This document shows positions 34,241-45,949 of a stretch of 64,000 nt of DNA, in pieces. The translations under genes were made by a program, and so were the position numbers. The notes beneath the pieces are model-generated. The model worked only from the letters and a program-made list of their open reading frames with translations. It was not told the DNA's origin and ran no database searches. Position 1 is the stretch's first letter; every line of letters begins with the position of its first letter. This DNA is from Polytrichum commune. Lineage: Eukaryota; Streptophyta; Polytrichopsida; Polytrichales; Polytrichaceae. Location of the stretch: positions 66,913,554 through 66,977,553 of the forward strand of contig OX485803.1 in NCBI GenBank assembly GCA_950295325.1, written 5' to 3'.

Positions 34241-34492
34241 CAGTGTCCATGGAGACTTTTGGACATAATTGGTCACAATCCTAGTGTTTCCAAGCCCAAC
34301 TAGTTAGGTTGGGGCGAACCAACCCGTACACTGGTACCTTGGAGGCAAGGGTTCAGGCATCCAACAACTAGTTACATGTTCTGATCTTTCGGATTTCCTT
34401 TATTAGTTTGAGATATATTCCAGAGAATCTTGTAAACTGTTTGGTAATTTTCATGAAGCCTTGAACTTCAATCGGTTCATCTGTAACTATGC
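34241..34492 (+). repeat. Dispersed repeat R1, copy C, with 59-bp insertion
   Basis: Starts CAGTGTCCATGGAGACTTTT and follows the family order to CGGTTCATCTGTAACTAT. A 59-bp insert (34307-34365) splits it, flanked by the 9-bp direct repeat AACTAGTTA (34298-34306, 34366-34374). The insert begins GGTTGGGGCGAACCAACC, a small hairpin. Confidence 0.8.
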
Positions 34493-36208
34493 AGTTGGTA
34501 CTCCCCATTCATTGCTCGTGCGTTTGATTGCATGCACTAAAAAACAAGTCGACGTTTATTAAATTGAGGAACAGAATAACATTCACATGGGCTCAAGGCT
34601 AGGCCCACAAGTAAATAACTTATATGCACAGACTCACTCAGGGGCGGTGATCAGGCTTGCACTTTGGCTGTGGCCAAGCTTTTGTGGTGTTGCTCTATAT
34701 GTAGGTCCGTACGCATGTGCGTTTTCATATTGCGTGTTTTTATTCCATGGGCCCGGAGGCCCGGGTGAGGAGCATAGTACTTATGTACTAGCTAAGCTAA
34801 CTGCCATTTTTTTGGGGAAAGAAAAGAGAACAATAATAAAATACAAAAAGAATACAACCAAGTATCGTGGAACAAGTTGGGTTCATGACATTATTAAGTA
34901 ATGTGCGATCGTTCGTGTGGGCCTTGAGAATATAACTATGGGATGTTCCAGCCTAGTGCAAGGAGACTCAAATCGAGTTTGAATCTACACTAGGTGGGGG
35001 CATCCCATGGTTGTTGTCACAGGGCCCACATGGACGGATGCACACTGCTCCATAGTGCTATGTTTTCTATTCTCCACTAAGTTAATGGAATTGTCCATGA
35101 AAAGACTATTCAACCGTTGTCCAAATGATAAGACCACTCCTTGATTGACTCGAGTATTGAAAATTCTCAAGTGTTTGGTAGTATATGTGACAATGTGGCA
35201 ATAACGTTGATGTGTATGTTGATTAGAGTGACCTCCATAATTGCTTATGTAGCCACAAACCTCGGGCACCTTCTTTGGTCGTCACCCAATGATCACAAGA
35301 CATTGAAATGGGTTGATGATAAATAGTGTGGACCACGCTAAAGGTTAGTATTGCCTATGCAAGCACTAGAGTTTATTGGATACTTCACTCTTCGGTGTGT
35401 TTTAACCCTTCAAATGACACACCTTGATTTCACCATGAGATAAACCTTTAAAAATCGCTATGGGCAAAAGCTTCATGGTGTCTGGGTAAAATCGTCAGTT
35501 TGGGAAACAAGAACATAATGAACCATTCTACCTTATGCATATTTCCCTTTTCAACTACTTCGACATCAAAAAAAAAAGGCACCAGAGACCCCAAATTGGT
35601 TCTACACATTCTCTACGCATTGGCGTATGTAAAGGGGCTTCATCTATAATTCCATGATGGATGAGTTTACGTAGACGCCACGAAGCCCGAGCCAAGCCCT
35701 ATTGGCATCTACTTATTACAACAAGATCATATATGCTTGCATGGATTGTGGTTCAAACACCAAGCCATTCCGAACAAACTTGGCGGCCACATGCATCAGT
35801 GTGAACTTGTCAAATATACTGCCAAAACATCTTCCACCATTGGAGGTCCTTTATGACTCACTTTGTGGGTTTGATTCCTTCAACGGAAGTTGATTGGAGT
35901 CAAGCAAGCTCGCGCCATCGTTGAATTTTAGCAACCACTTTGGAAGCGTTAAAGAGTTTGAAGAGTCAAGCGAAAGAAGCCAGAAATTGCACCTTTAATT
36001 TTGTTGCTTTCTGCTCTGACCTCTCCAGATTTTTGTGCACTGTAGGCACTGTCGGTGCCGATGTTGCTGTGGGTGCTTCTGCTTCATCCAATATTCAACT
36101 GCCCAGCGATTTCAGGCGACCTAACTTCGTTGTCGCTTCGTATATTGTATTCATGGTATATTGATGACGAAGTTTCTTTGATTAGTGTCCCAGTTATCAG
36201 ACCATGAG
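34493..36208. other. Intergenic, possible MITE relic and gene fragment
   Basis: 34886 to about 35036 is a diverged member of the TAACATTACTAAG family (GGGCCTTGAGAATATAACTA, GCAAGGAGACTCAAAT). At 35940-36164 a plus-strand frame reads NFVAFCSDLSRFLCTVGTVG and NIQLPSDFRRPNFVVAS, which looks protein-like but is not a family I can name. No other gene evidence. Confidence 0.4.
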
Positions 36209-36390
36209 CAGTGTCTGGGGAAGATTTTTTGGCCACAATCGGTCAAAATCCGAGTGTTTCCAAGTCCAACCGGTGACATGTTGTGATCTTTCAGTTCTTC
36301 TTTATAAAGTTGACATATAGTCCATAGATTCTTCTAACGGATTGGCAATAACCAGTCTTCAACTTTAACTGGTTATTTTTCAAACTTAAT
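36209..36390 (+). repeat. Dispersed repeat R1, copy D
   Basis: Starts CAGTGTCTGGGGAAGATTTT; carries GAGTGTTTCCAAGTCCAACC, ACATGTTGTGATCTTTCAGT and TTCAACTTTAACTGGTTATT. Confidence 0.85.
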
Positions 36391-36427
36391 ATACTTCTTT
36401 TGAGCATATTGTGTGATATATGCAGCA

Positions 36428-36560
36428 ACATTCAGGGAGATTTTTGGACATAATCAGTCGAGATCCTAGTGTTTCCTTCTCCAATCGCTTACATGTTGAC
36501 ATCTTTCGATGTTTCTTTATCAATTGGGGGTATATTCCATAAATTCCTCTAAACTCACCC
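36428..36560 (+). repeat. Dispersed repeat R1, copy E (short)
   Basis: Starts ACATTCAGGGAGATTTTTGG; carries CCTAGTGTTTCC, CTTACATGTTGACATCTTTC and TATATTCCATAAATTCCTCT, then stops short of the 3' third of the family. Confidence 0.75.
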
Positions 36561-36909
36561 ATTTGTGCTAGCATATTATTGTTCTTTATCTATAATATGA
36601 CATGTTTGGTTGTATTTAGTAAAGTTGTTTGACCAAAGTTTTTCAAGAGAATGGCATATTTCAATGTAAAACGTCATTGTGTGTGTGTGTGAACATTTTT
36701 ATCAAAGAAATATGCTCAACTTATCACACAATATGGAGATAGAAAAACATAGTCCTACGATGATGTCTTCACCATATCACGCACTACAAATGTAAGATTC
36801 TATTGTATTCTAATAATGTTTATTGATGTTGGAAATTGACATCTTGCTCAATTTATTCATAAAAGCTTGCATGTTCATCACATCTACAACTAAAAACTAT
36901 GAAGGATGC

Positions 36910-38200
36910 TTAGATTAATAATAATTGGGCATACTCATGGGCTCGAGGAAGCTTGACTATTGGTGTTGGTTGGTCATCCACATCATTACCCTTCATTGGT
37001 CGTTCATTCAAATCTAAATCTAAATGGATTTCTGTACCCCATGCCAAATCCACCAACTCAATCATGTATTTTGCATCAACAATTTCCTCTCCTACCAATT
37101 GCACATATTCTTCGATAGGCAATTCTTCAATTCCAAGATTCAAAGATGAAGTGAGACTCGCTAGTTCATATGTTGCTTCTTTCCTTCTCAATTTCTCATG
37201 TTTATCATCCATTCTCAATTTGCAGGTAAAATCTTGCACGTCCTTCAGTTGTTTCGTATGATTTGGGGATTCATCTCTCTCCACACTTGACAATACCAAC
37301 ATAGTATTTGTGAAAACGTCCTATTCACATGTGATGTTTTTTTCAATGCTAATGTAGTTTCTAGTCATATGCAATGCCTTTGAACTTTAGAAAAAGTTGT
37401 AGTTGGCAAACTTGCCTCCAAAGACCAATTCAAGCTAGCCTTCCTTGTATTCGCAAAAAGTCATATGTGACGTTTCACGTACCAAGTGACGTGTTCAAGA
37501 ATACCATGTTCACCACATATTACCATGGCCTTATTAGGCACTACTTTCCTCAAGTCCTAGTGAGTAGTAGAAGAATCAAATTGAGAGAGAACCCATTCCA
37601 AAAGTTTTTTTTTTCTTATTGTAAACATTTAATGAAGCAATTATTTCATGATGCAAGGGTTGCACCACACTTGTAACACTAGGTGGTAAGAAAACAATAT
37701 TAATGTTGCTCAACTGTGAGGTTCACAAAATGATTCACCCCTACTAACATGGTCAAGAGAATTATTAGTAGAATTGTCCATAACTGAACGTACCTTCCAC
37801 TTTTGAGATTTGAAATGTACATTGAGGCTCATCATCCAACTCTCAACTACATCTGATGTCATCCAAGCCATTTGGTTTGCAAACCACCGCACATACTCTA
37901 TGGGCAACCACCTTTCAAATCAGTTTGGAAATAGAGATTTGTAAATCATCACAGTTTTCAACTTGTCAGTGCATGCCGTGTTTACATTAAGAGCAAGACT
38001 GAGATGGTCCTTCTGAATTTTGCGCCCAAAATGTTTTCTTTGCACTTAATGTCTTGTTTGGTTGGGCATGATAAATAAACCAATCTCATCCATATTGTAA
38101 ACATCTTCTAGTGTTGTAACCAATGCACATGAGGTCAACGCTTACCGAATTTGGTGCAAGTTGTTTTGTGTACAAACATGATCATCAACAATGATATTGT
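36910..38200 (-). pseudogene. pogo/Tigger-like (CENP-B-type) DDE transposase pseudogene
   Basis: Pieces of a DDE_1 transposase are read in order on the minus strand. YNMDEIGLF (38073-38099) contains the first catalytic Asp. Then come LSLALNVNTACTDKLKTVMI, WFANQMAWMTSDVVESW (about 37836-37883) and KWKVRSVMDN with the second Asp (codon near 37776). NINIVFLPPSVTSVVQPL (about 37655-37710) follows, where the usual QPLDQGII reads QPLHHEIIAS, so the third Asp is His. The C-terminal tail is EEIVDAKYMIELVDLAW down to a stop at 36910. Stops and frameshifts separate the pieces. The helix-turn-helix N-terminus is not found; a MITE lies directly beyond. Such proteins cut and join element ends; this copy is dead. 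Confidence 0.85.
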
Positions 38201-38206
38201 TGAAAT

Positions 38207-38615
38207 CACGGGGGGTGCACTTCATTGTCAAGTTGAACACCACGTGCGATAAAACAAAATCTACTTTTTACATAAAGCATCACCAAAATGGTTCAAAAGT
38301 TTATGATTTTTTTTCATGAGTAGATATACATAGTATCTATTACATAGTAAAAATTGGTAACCAAATTTGATGATTTGTTTTTTTTATAAAACATACCGTT
38401 TCTAACTAGAATGACGCAACATTGAACTAAACAAATTACTACAAAAAATGAAGATGACTAAAAATTTCAAAAAAATATACAAAAGATATTATCAATGGTT
38501 ATGTGTATTTAGAAAAAATATCATAATTTTAAAAATGATCTATGGCATGTAATATAGGGTAGCAAACTTTTATCGCACGTGGTTATGAAATGTAAGGGGG
38601 TGTGATCCCCCCGTG
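38207..38615. mobile_element. MITE of the 9157 family, near-perfect 8-bp TSD
   Basis: Ends CACGGGGGG (38207-38215) and its inverse (38607-38615). Further inward both arms carry CCACGTGCGATAAAA. The 8-bp flanks are GTTGAAAT (38199-38206) and GTTTAAAT (38616-38623), seven of eight identical. Same family as 9157-9446 (CTCGGGGGGTTCAC tips, ACGTGCGATAAAA). It abuts the broken N-terminal side of the transposase pseudogene. Noncoding. Confidence 0.82.
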
Positions 38616-38623
38616 GTTTAAAT

Positions 38624-39094
38624 TATAACTGGAATGAAAAACATCCACCACTCAAGATTGCCGTCAACTTTGGAGCCAAGAAATTGAAGAGGGGCATGGG
38701 CAAATCTAGGAGTATAAGTTGACGAGAATTGAAATTTCCAATCTAAAGAAATGTGAGATTCAGGTGTGAGGCAAGATATCGAATTATGAAGTGAAAACAA
38801 CAACTTTACAATTCTAGTATGAAGATCCAACAATCCCTAAACCCTTCGACCTCTACCCAAACCCAAAGACTCAAAAGTGAAACGTTTGTTTTGAAACCAA
38901 GGTCTAAAAAAATCAACCTCAGTTTAAGTTTAACCTAAGTTAACTTATTGACGACCATGTACTCCCTGATCCCAACGCAAATCCTAGTGTGGGCCCCACC
39001 ACATTCGCTCGTTAATTACCTCTATTATATGACAAATCAGTCTTGACAAATGTCATATTACAAATGTTGTAGTCGTAATATCGAGGTATATTCT
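38624..39094. other. Intergenic, nothing recognised
   Basis: No gene or paired repeat identified. The minus-strand frame at 38618-38833 shows no known domain. Confidence 0.45.
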
Positions 39095-39335
39095 ACATCC
39101 TAACATTTTTGTAACAAAATATTGTCATGATTGATTGAGATTAGGATGTAAAAACACTAAGTAAGTGATAGTGTTTGCAACATTATAACTCTAGAATGCT
39201 CAATTTGTTCTAGAGGAATGATATATAATGTTAGGTTTACATTTAGTGTTGGTGACACTACATGGGCACTTTATAATTAGTATTGAGCAAGACAAATTGA
39301 ATTGGCGACACTAAATACAATGTTTAGTGTAATGT
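39095..39335. repeat. Dispersed repeat R2, copy 2
   Basis: Second copy of the 28860-29095 repeat in the same orientation, including ATAATGTTAGGTTTACAT, TAGTGTTGGTGACACTACAT and GACACTAAATACAATGTTTA. Confidence 0.75.
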
Positions 39336-39853
39336 AGATAAGAGAGTTTTTTTTAATTTTCTTGGTGTGTATATTTAAAAAGGCTATCAAGAAAATTGAA
39401 GTAAAGGTAGATGCACAAAAGGGAGGCCCAAGGTTTATAGAAAGTGTCAATGCTAGTTTCATCCAATTTACATTTTTCTCATCCAAATGATGTGTGTTTT
39501 AGGGTCATATCATTAAGAGTTATATCCTATATATGGAAACGTGTTTAATGACCTTTTCATTGGATAGTGAAAGTGGATTGTATATGTAGTAACTGCCTAA
39601 TTATTTCATGATATTTATTTTGTGTATATAGTGGAGACATTATCACAGTAAATTGGATAGCTTAGTATGATTAAATGAGTCCATTTTCTAGACTATTGTT
39701 ATACATACATATTTGTTCTTTTCTATAAAGTCTTGTATTTGAAGTGCTTTATTTCATAGCTAAGCATGCAAATCATTTAATAGGTTTCCAATGAAGCATC
39801 CCACCCCTAAAATGGGGACTAACAACAAACTTGGGAGGGGTAAGGTTTAAATG
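39336..39853. other. Intergenic, nothing recognised
   Basis: AT-rich; no gene or repeat identified. Confidence 0.4.
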
Positions 39854-40066
39854 CACTACATGATAAACCATTTATGGTATCTAGTGTCACTTACAATTAG
39901 GAGTTAATTAAATTTGAATAATTAAAATAATTAGTTTAAACATTATAGAATATTATAGACTCCCAATAGAATTCTTTTAAGACTTACATTTCACATAAGA
40001 AGCTATAACACTTATAAAAGCATAACCCCAAATAGTAAGTGACACTAAATATCACATACAATGTAG
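39854..40066. mobile_element. 213-bp MITE, TAGTGTCACTTAC family
   Basis: Left arm CACTACATG..TATCTAGTGTCACTTAC and right arm (inverse) CTACATTG..ATATTTAGTGTCACTTAC pair with a short indel. Related arms occur at about 40165-40200, inversely at 40945-40985, and at 31604. The target duplication is unclear. Noncoding. Confidence 0.65.
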
Positions 40067-40999
40067 GACTTTGTCATGAACAAAAATCCTCACACTACAG
40101 GGTTGCCTTGGGTAAGTCGTCCCATACAAATTCACACTATTTACTAAATCAATATACATCGCTCATACATTGTTTATGATATCTAGTGTCACTTACTATT
40201 TATGCTTACACATTATTACAAGTTCCAATATTTTAGTTAGAAGGTAAATTTTTATCAACTACAGTTTTTGATGTTATAGAATGTTAAAAGAATTCAACAT
40301 TTGTTGATTTATCATAATATTATTCAGCTGCACGGTTGTGTTTTAGTTCTATATTTAGCATCTGACATGGGTCTCCACTATCTTCATGGGAAGAAACGTA
40401 GAAAATAAGAAGAATTGACTCCGGTACGAATAATGAATAGTGCCGGTTTGCATGGTAGAATATTGTGAAAAATGTCGGTATGTTTGATGATAGTGTAGCT
40501 AATAATAATAATTTAAGGGAATAATGCTAGGCTGAACAATGTTCCCTGTGTCCTCGGATGAACAATAATTCATGTGCTTAGTGTTGGGAGTATGACCTCA
40601 CCCAGATTTCCAAGTCCAACATGAATGTATGAATAGTAAACAAATATTCCTTGTTTGATCGAGGGGTCCACAAAACATAATTTACATACTCCCAAGGTCA
40701 TGGAACCTACGAGCTCATAAGTTGAATAATGTTACAATGCCCACCAATGAGTGTGGGAATGGCTTTAGAAGGATTCTAAAGGGCTCCCTATTTCATCTTT
40801 ACATGTGCTAGAATATAATTTCCATATGGGATATAAGTGGGTTGTGGCAAACGTGAGCATGACATGAGGCAAATTTTGAGGGGAAATCGTTCTTTTGTGT
40901 CGGAATAGAGAACCCTCTACGGGAGAAAAGTAGAATGTTGCACAATTTCAAATAGTAAGTGAAACTAAACACTGTAAATAGTGTAGTTCCAACTAATTG
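40067..40999. other. Possible larger element bounded by the same arm sequence
   Basis: TTTATGATATCTAGTGTCAC at about 40165 and the inverse TAGTAAGTGAAACTAAACAC at about 40950 could bound an ~820-bp element of the 39854 family. Between them no coding frame is recognised. Confidence 0.4.
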
Positions 41000-42450
41000 T
41001 TAGAGTGTGAGTGGGGAATCGGCGCCATAGCCACCGAGAAATGCAAGTGGACGGGGGTGTGCATCGGGATGTCCACCTTCCTCTTGAGCACCGACGATCC
41101 GCCGCATGTCCCGACACAACAACAGTGATCCTACTGCATGCAGTGTGGGAACTATGCAATTCACCCATTTAAGGAATAATTTCATAGGTAGCCTTGTCGA
41201 AGCAGCTACTTGCAACGCTTCGTGAACAATTCTTCTTCCACCAGCTACCGACATCTCTCACTCTCTGTGTGAGAATATTCTGCTTTGGGAGAACTTCTTG
41301 AGTGAATGATTGATGCATACTAGGTACTCGTGACAGTTGAGTCGGAACCGGGACAAACAAATTACTGCGGCACGGGAGAAGGTAATCCAATCCGTAAGGT
41401 AACGTAAGGTAATTTAGGTCTGCACGATCTCCAATCTCAGCCAAGCAACATCTGCAGCTCATTTTGTCGGTGACCACCTGAGCTTTTTGAGATTCCTCTG
41501 TTCTTGGAGCGACACGCATGTCGAACTCGCCCAACGTTGCAACTTGCTGCTCATCAATCTCTGTGTAATCGGATACACAAAAAGTTACAACTTCGCTGGA
41601 GTGTCGCTCCCCTCGCTCCGTCCATTCTCATCCAAAGCATTATTGCATGCTCCGGGTAAACCCCAAGTAAACCATTACCACCAGGAAATATGCTCTATGC
41701 AGCATGACCCAAAGTGACCAGTCCCGACCATCATTTTGTTGACACAAAATGTATGTAGCCTGGGCTCGGGTCATTCTAGGTCGCGCTGCGAAGCGCAGCA
41801 TTGCCTAAGCCCGATATTTGGAATTTTTACTCCTCAACTCTCCCCCACTGTCATGATCCGATCAGTTGAAACGTACCCTGCACTCTGCTCTCTTTACGTG
41901 AACTGCCTGCGAGCTCCGCAAACCAGCATCAAAAAAATAATGCCTTAACAACCTCCACTTGCATCAGAGACAAAAAAAAAGTCAAGTTTCCTAAAATCTT
42001 CCACACGCTAAACGACATGGGAGACGCAGGCACTCTAGTGCTGATACCACTCCCTGCAGGCCCATGTATATAGAGACCTCCATCAGTGCTGAGGCTCTCT
42101 ACGACACATCATCTTCGACACGATGCGACGATGACACATGGGATTTTGTCGGTGCCTGACTGCACTCATCAACGTCTCTTTAGTGAGTCCCATGCATATT
42201 ATTGGGTTTAGTCTCTACCTCTGGAAAGGGCAGCTACAGACACCAAAGGTGCACCAATTGTGTGAAGCTTATCGATCGGATTCAAACTTTGCACCGACAC
42301 AGCTTGCTGAGCATTGGTCGACTGACACAACTTCCTGGCCCAGGGTTGATCATATGATGCGCCGGACTGCCTTGAATCCCAGAAGATCTAACAATTACAG
42401 GTTATGGGTTGCAGAGTGATTTATTTGCAATGATTTGAACCTACCTACCG
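41000..42450. other. GC-richer island without a recognised gene
   Basis: Frames here are longer and less AT-rich than the surroundings. The best is minus-strand 41169-41534 (121 codons; AQVVTDKMSCRCCLAEIGDR), but no domain is recognised. TATATAGAG at 42067 precedes an ATG at 42138 (MGFCRCLTALINVSL) that runs into a GTGAGT donor-like site at about 42181. An unrecognised gene, lncRNA or pseudogene is possible. Confidence 0.35.
42067..42075 (+). promoter_or_regulatory. TATA-box-like element
   Basis: TATATAGAG in a GC-richer context, about 70 bp upstream of the first ATG (42138). Suggestive only. Confidence 0.3.
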
Positions 42451-42698
42451 TTCACGTGCAGATGTGTTATCTGAACTTTAATCTGGATGGTCATTTACAC
42501 ACAACTACTAGGGTAGTTGGGATTGTGGTTGTGGCCCACTTTCAGCAATAACTACTGCTTTTTTTGAAACTAAATTGCACACAAGGTAGATGGGCCTTTA
42601 CTTCGTTGATTTGATTGTTTGTTGCATTATACTACTCGCATCCGCAAGGTTGAAGTTTTGTGTGTCTGCAAATCTATCTAGAGAAGCCAAATGCATGT

Positions 42699-42841
42699 AT
42701 CTTTTTATAGTCTTAAATCTATCTGAACAAATGTAAGGCAAATAGTTTTGGAGTTAAGATTCTCAAATTGTTATGTTTACATCCAACTCCAAACCTTTTT
42801 GCCAAACATTTGTTCAGATAGATTTAAGACTATGAAAAGAT
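42699..42841. mobile_element. 143-bp near-perfect hairpin (MITE or miRNA-like foldback)
   Basis: The left arm of 57 bp (42699-42755, core TAGTCTTAAATCTATCTGAA) is inverted at 42785-42841 with 52 of 57 bases matching and a loop of only 29 bp. TA lies at the outer edge of both arms (42698-42699, 42841-42842). Fits a foldback MITE; as RNA either strand would form a long hairpin of the kind processed into small RNAs. Confidence 0.85.
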
Positions 42842-42842
42842 A

Positions 42843-45430
42843 ATGGTCTGTAGAAAGGCCACATGTAGGTAACGCCCCCCTCGCCCTCCCCCAACCATGT
42901 TGACTATTGAGTCTAAATTGCTCAACGCCTCATATGAAGAGGCCAAAGGCTCAAGTTCTTTTGGTGTTTGGTTTTAGATGCACCTTAGCACCTAAATGAA
43001 ATAAAGGTGTCGTGTTTAGCATAATGACCAAAAATGGTCTTGATAATACTTGTAGATTGGAGTTGAAGAGTGGATTTGAACTCATTATCGGTGTGTTCCT
43101 CCTACTGGTGCAATTTGTGGAGTGAAGATAAATATTCTATGGATTTTAGTGGGAAGATTGTCTAAGTGTAATTGCCTCCTATGATTCCTCTCGCATGTTT
43201 TGGCCTTGAAGTCTTCTCCTGGTGCCACATAGTGACTACAAATAAATCTAAATCGAACGCACTAACTAGTACAACCCACCTTGTGGTGTAGTTGGGCAAG
43301 CAAGAGTGGTTGTGGTTGTCATGAATGCACGTTATCCCACCTTACCTCTAAACAATATAATAGTCAAAGAAAGTAAAGCATAACTATCAACCACCAAAAT
43401 GGGGGTTGTGTCTACAATGTATACTAATTCTAGACTGGTATAGAAATGAATGCTTGATATCAATACAAAATATCAATAATGGTGTTAAAGAACCTACCTA
43501 ATCAATCTCAAATTGTAATACCAGTCAAATATTCATGCTTGATGGGTATCACAAGGTGGGAGAATCTTTGTATGCCCAAGAGTCATTATTTGGGTCAATA
43601 TCATCTTCATATCATATTGAAACTGGGTGAATTTACCCAGGCATAAAACTTCTAGCTAGCTAAACAAACCATGTACAAACCCAAAGAGTAACATAAACAG
43701 TGGAATTTATTCAAATACCCTTAACTTAATGTTGTCACAAAAATGAAAATCTTTATTATGTATACTTGAATAGTATTACGAAAGGGTGATACTAGTCCAA
43801 CACCAATGTAAAACCCCCTTGAAGGGTTTTTTACATTATGAAGGTGGTTGTGGTTGTGGTTGTAGTTAACCTTCATAATCAACCACAACTACGTGCAAGC
43901 ACAGTAAAGTGGACAGCTCTTGATCCCTACATAGGTATAAGTGAAAGTAATTCAAAACCATATACTAAGTTTGAATTTTGTAAAGAAAAAAAATTATGAA
44001 CATCTAAGAAAACATAGTGCTCTACATAGCCGAGCAATTCAAGTTGACAAAAACAGTTTAAAGAAAAGTCTCATATTTTAGAAGATGGTGCAAGTGATGT
44101 GCAAGTGGGTGATATTGAACAAGTGATTGTCCAAAATCTATTTAAAATGTAACAAAATAACAGCAAATTGATGATTTTTGACAAATTCTTGTGATGATGT
44201 CCTCAAGTTTATAATGACTCCAAAAAAATTTGTGAAATAAATTCAACTTCAAATATTCAACTCTAAAGGATTGCTGTGAAAAGCATGTTGGAATATTTCC
44301 AAACATTGAATTTCTAAGGACGAACTATATTATGGAATGATTTTAGGAATGGTTCATGCACAAGGGGAAAGCCCTTAGGGGAGGGATTTATGAAGATTGA
44401 GTCCAAGAGTGCAGCCCGAGGGACATGGCCGAAATTTTCGTGAATTCTGACTGGAAAGGTTTTCCCCTACTTGAAAATCTGGTCCCAGTTTTCTCTTCAT
44501 TTTTGTGTATATTTGTCACCAAAATGCCCCAACTGCCAGTGTAATGCCTCCATGGTGTGTGTAATGCCCTTGCCCATGTGTATTTCCTTTCCCTCCATTT
44601 CAAGCAAGGAAAATAAAAAACAAAAACAGGGACAGGTGTTTTTTTAGTTCTTTCTGAGCCCTTAGAATTGTCGTAGGCATCATCTACCCAAAGCTTTGAG
44701 AATCTCGACCCTCTTTGAACCATCCTTATCGAGAATATGTCACAAACCATCAATAATCCTAACATGAAGGGCTGGTATCTGCTATCAAAATTTACATCAT
44801 GTTAACCTAAATATAGAAGGGGGAAAATGCCTAGATGAAAGTGTAACTTTTGGTCAATTTGGATGTGTAGAAAATGTTGATCAATGTAGCAAGCATGAAT
44901 GAAGAGCCTCTTTGCCTGCATACTATTGTCTCATGTTGGTGATGATTTCATCTTAAGAATCATTAATCATTCAAGTAAACCCATATTTGTAGGAGGAATC
45001 TAATGGCTCTATCAAGCATATGAAGGATTGTATGATGCCCCAAGGTTTGTGTGATAGTTGGTGAGGACATTAGTGTACAGTTTGATTAAAGGTTTGAGGT
45101 CACAACCCCGAGTGGTCCTTTGGAGCTCGCTAGTGTATGCAAGATAACAACCGAACTCCCTACTTGAATTGAGAAAATGGAGAGCCTTGGTAGCTACCAA
45201 TGTTCATAGTTTTGTTGGGATGGGGTTCTGTGAGTGGTGTGTTTTAAATTCCATATTTGTATTTTGAGGATGACAATGGAGAGTGATTGGATGGTTGTAG
45301 TATGGAGTCATGGTTTTTAGTTTTTGAGATAATATCATGGGGGGGGGGGGGGGTTGAGTTGTTGGACAGTTATCTATTGAGTGTCTATGTAGTTTCCTCC
45401 TCTTTAGCATGCGGTCAAGACCATTACTAA
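42843..45430. other. Intergenic, small hairpins only
   Basis: A small hairpin GTAAAACCCCC..GGGTTTTTTAC at about 43809-43836 and GTTGTGG repeats near 43847-43862. The minus-strand frame 44388-44765 has no recognisable domain. Poly-G (15) at 45339-45353. Confidence 0.45.
45339..45353. repeat. Poly-G tract (15)
   Basis: Fifteen consecutive G. Confidence 0.95.
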
Positions 45431-45433
45431 TTA

Positions 45434-45946
45434 GGGGCGGTTTACACTATGGACCATGAAGTCGTCCCACGTAAGAGGCCTATTTTGCGTGGGACGACTT
45501 CATGGGACGACTTCCATGGTCCGAGTTACTAAAATATTAGTTTTCATGATTCATGGGCCCTTCACTAGGTGTAAACCGAATGTGGACCAAGAGGAATGAC
45601 CACACACCAAAAAGTGAGGTGCTGATTTTTTTAATACATGCCCAAAAAAAATCGGGAAAACAAAATATTAAAAAAAAATTCGGCCAATGGCTGATTTTCA
45701 GCCTTACGGCTCCCTTGATTTCCGTTGAGTCGAGCATTTTGCCTCGCCTCAACGGAAAACCCGTTGGACCATGGCACATTATCCAAATGGCAGATTTTAG
45801 TAGTTTTTGGGGACCTCAAAGTTAGTGGTCATTCTCCTTTTTTCAAGGTAGTGCAAAGCCAAATGGGACCAAGAGCACTTTACTCTCCAATCACAGATTT
45901 TAGAATTTCATGGTCATGGCTCTTGGTCCATAGTGTAAACCGCCCC
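45434..45946. mobile_element. Tourist/PIF-Harbinger-like MITE family A, copy 3
   Basis: Perfect 23-bp inverted ends beginning GGGGCGGTTTACACTATGGA (45434-45456 and 45924-45946), with TTA outside both ends (45431-45433, 45947-45949). The right arm, read inversely, continues CCAAGAGCCATGACCATGAA as in copies at 22819 and 49740. An internal inverted pair around GTCGTCCCACGTAAG / GCGTGGGACGAC occupies 45460-45500. 513 bp; the frames inside are spurious. Confidence 0.9.
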
Positions 45947-45949
45947 TTA

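Noticed and set aside
40585-40640. Seventh R1 copy (TTTCCAAGTCCAAC)
   Set aside because: Only a 14-base match; the neighbouring family blocks are absent.
44388-44765. 125-codon minus-strand frame
   Set aside because: No recognisable domain or composition bias toward coding.
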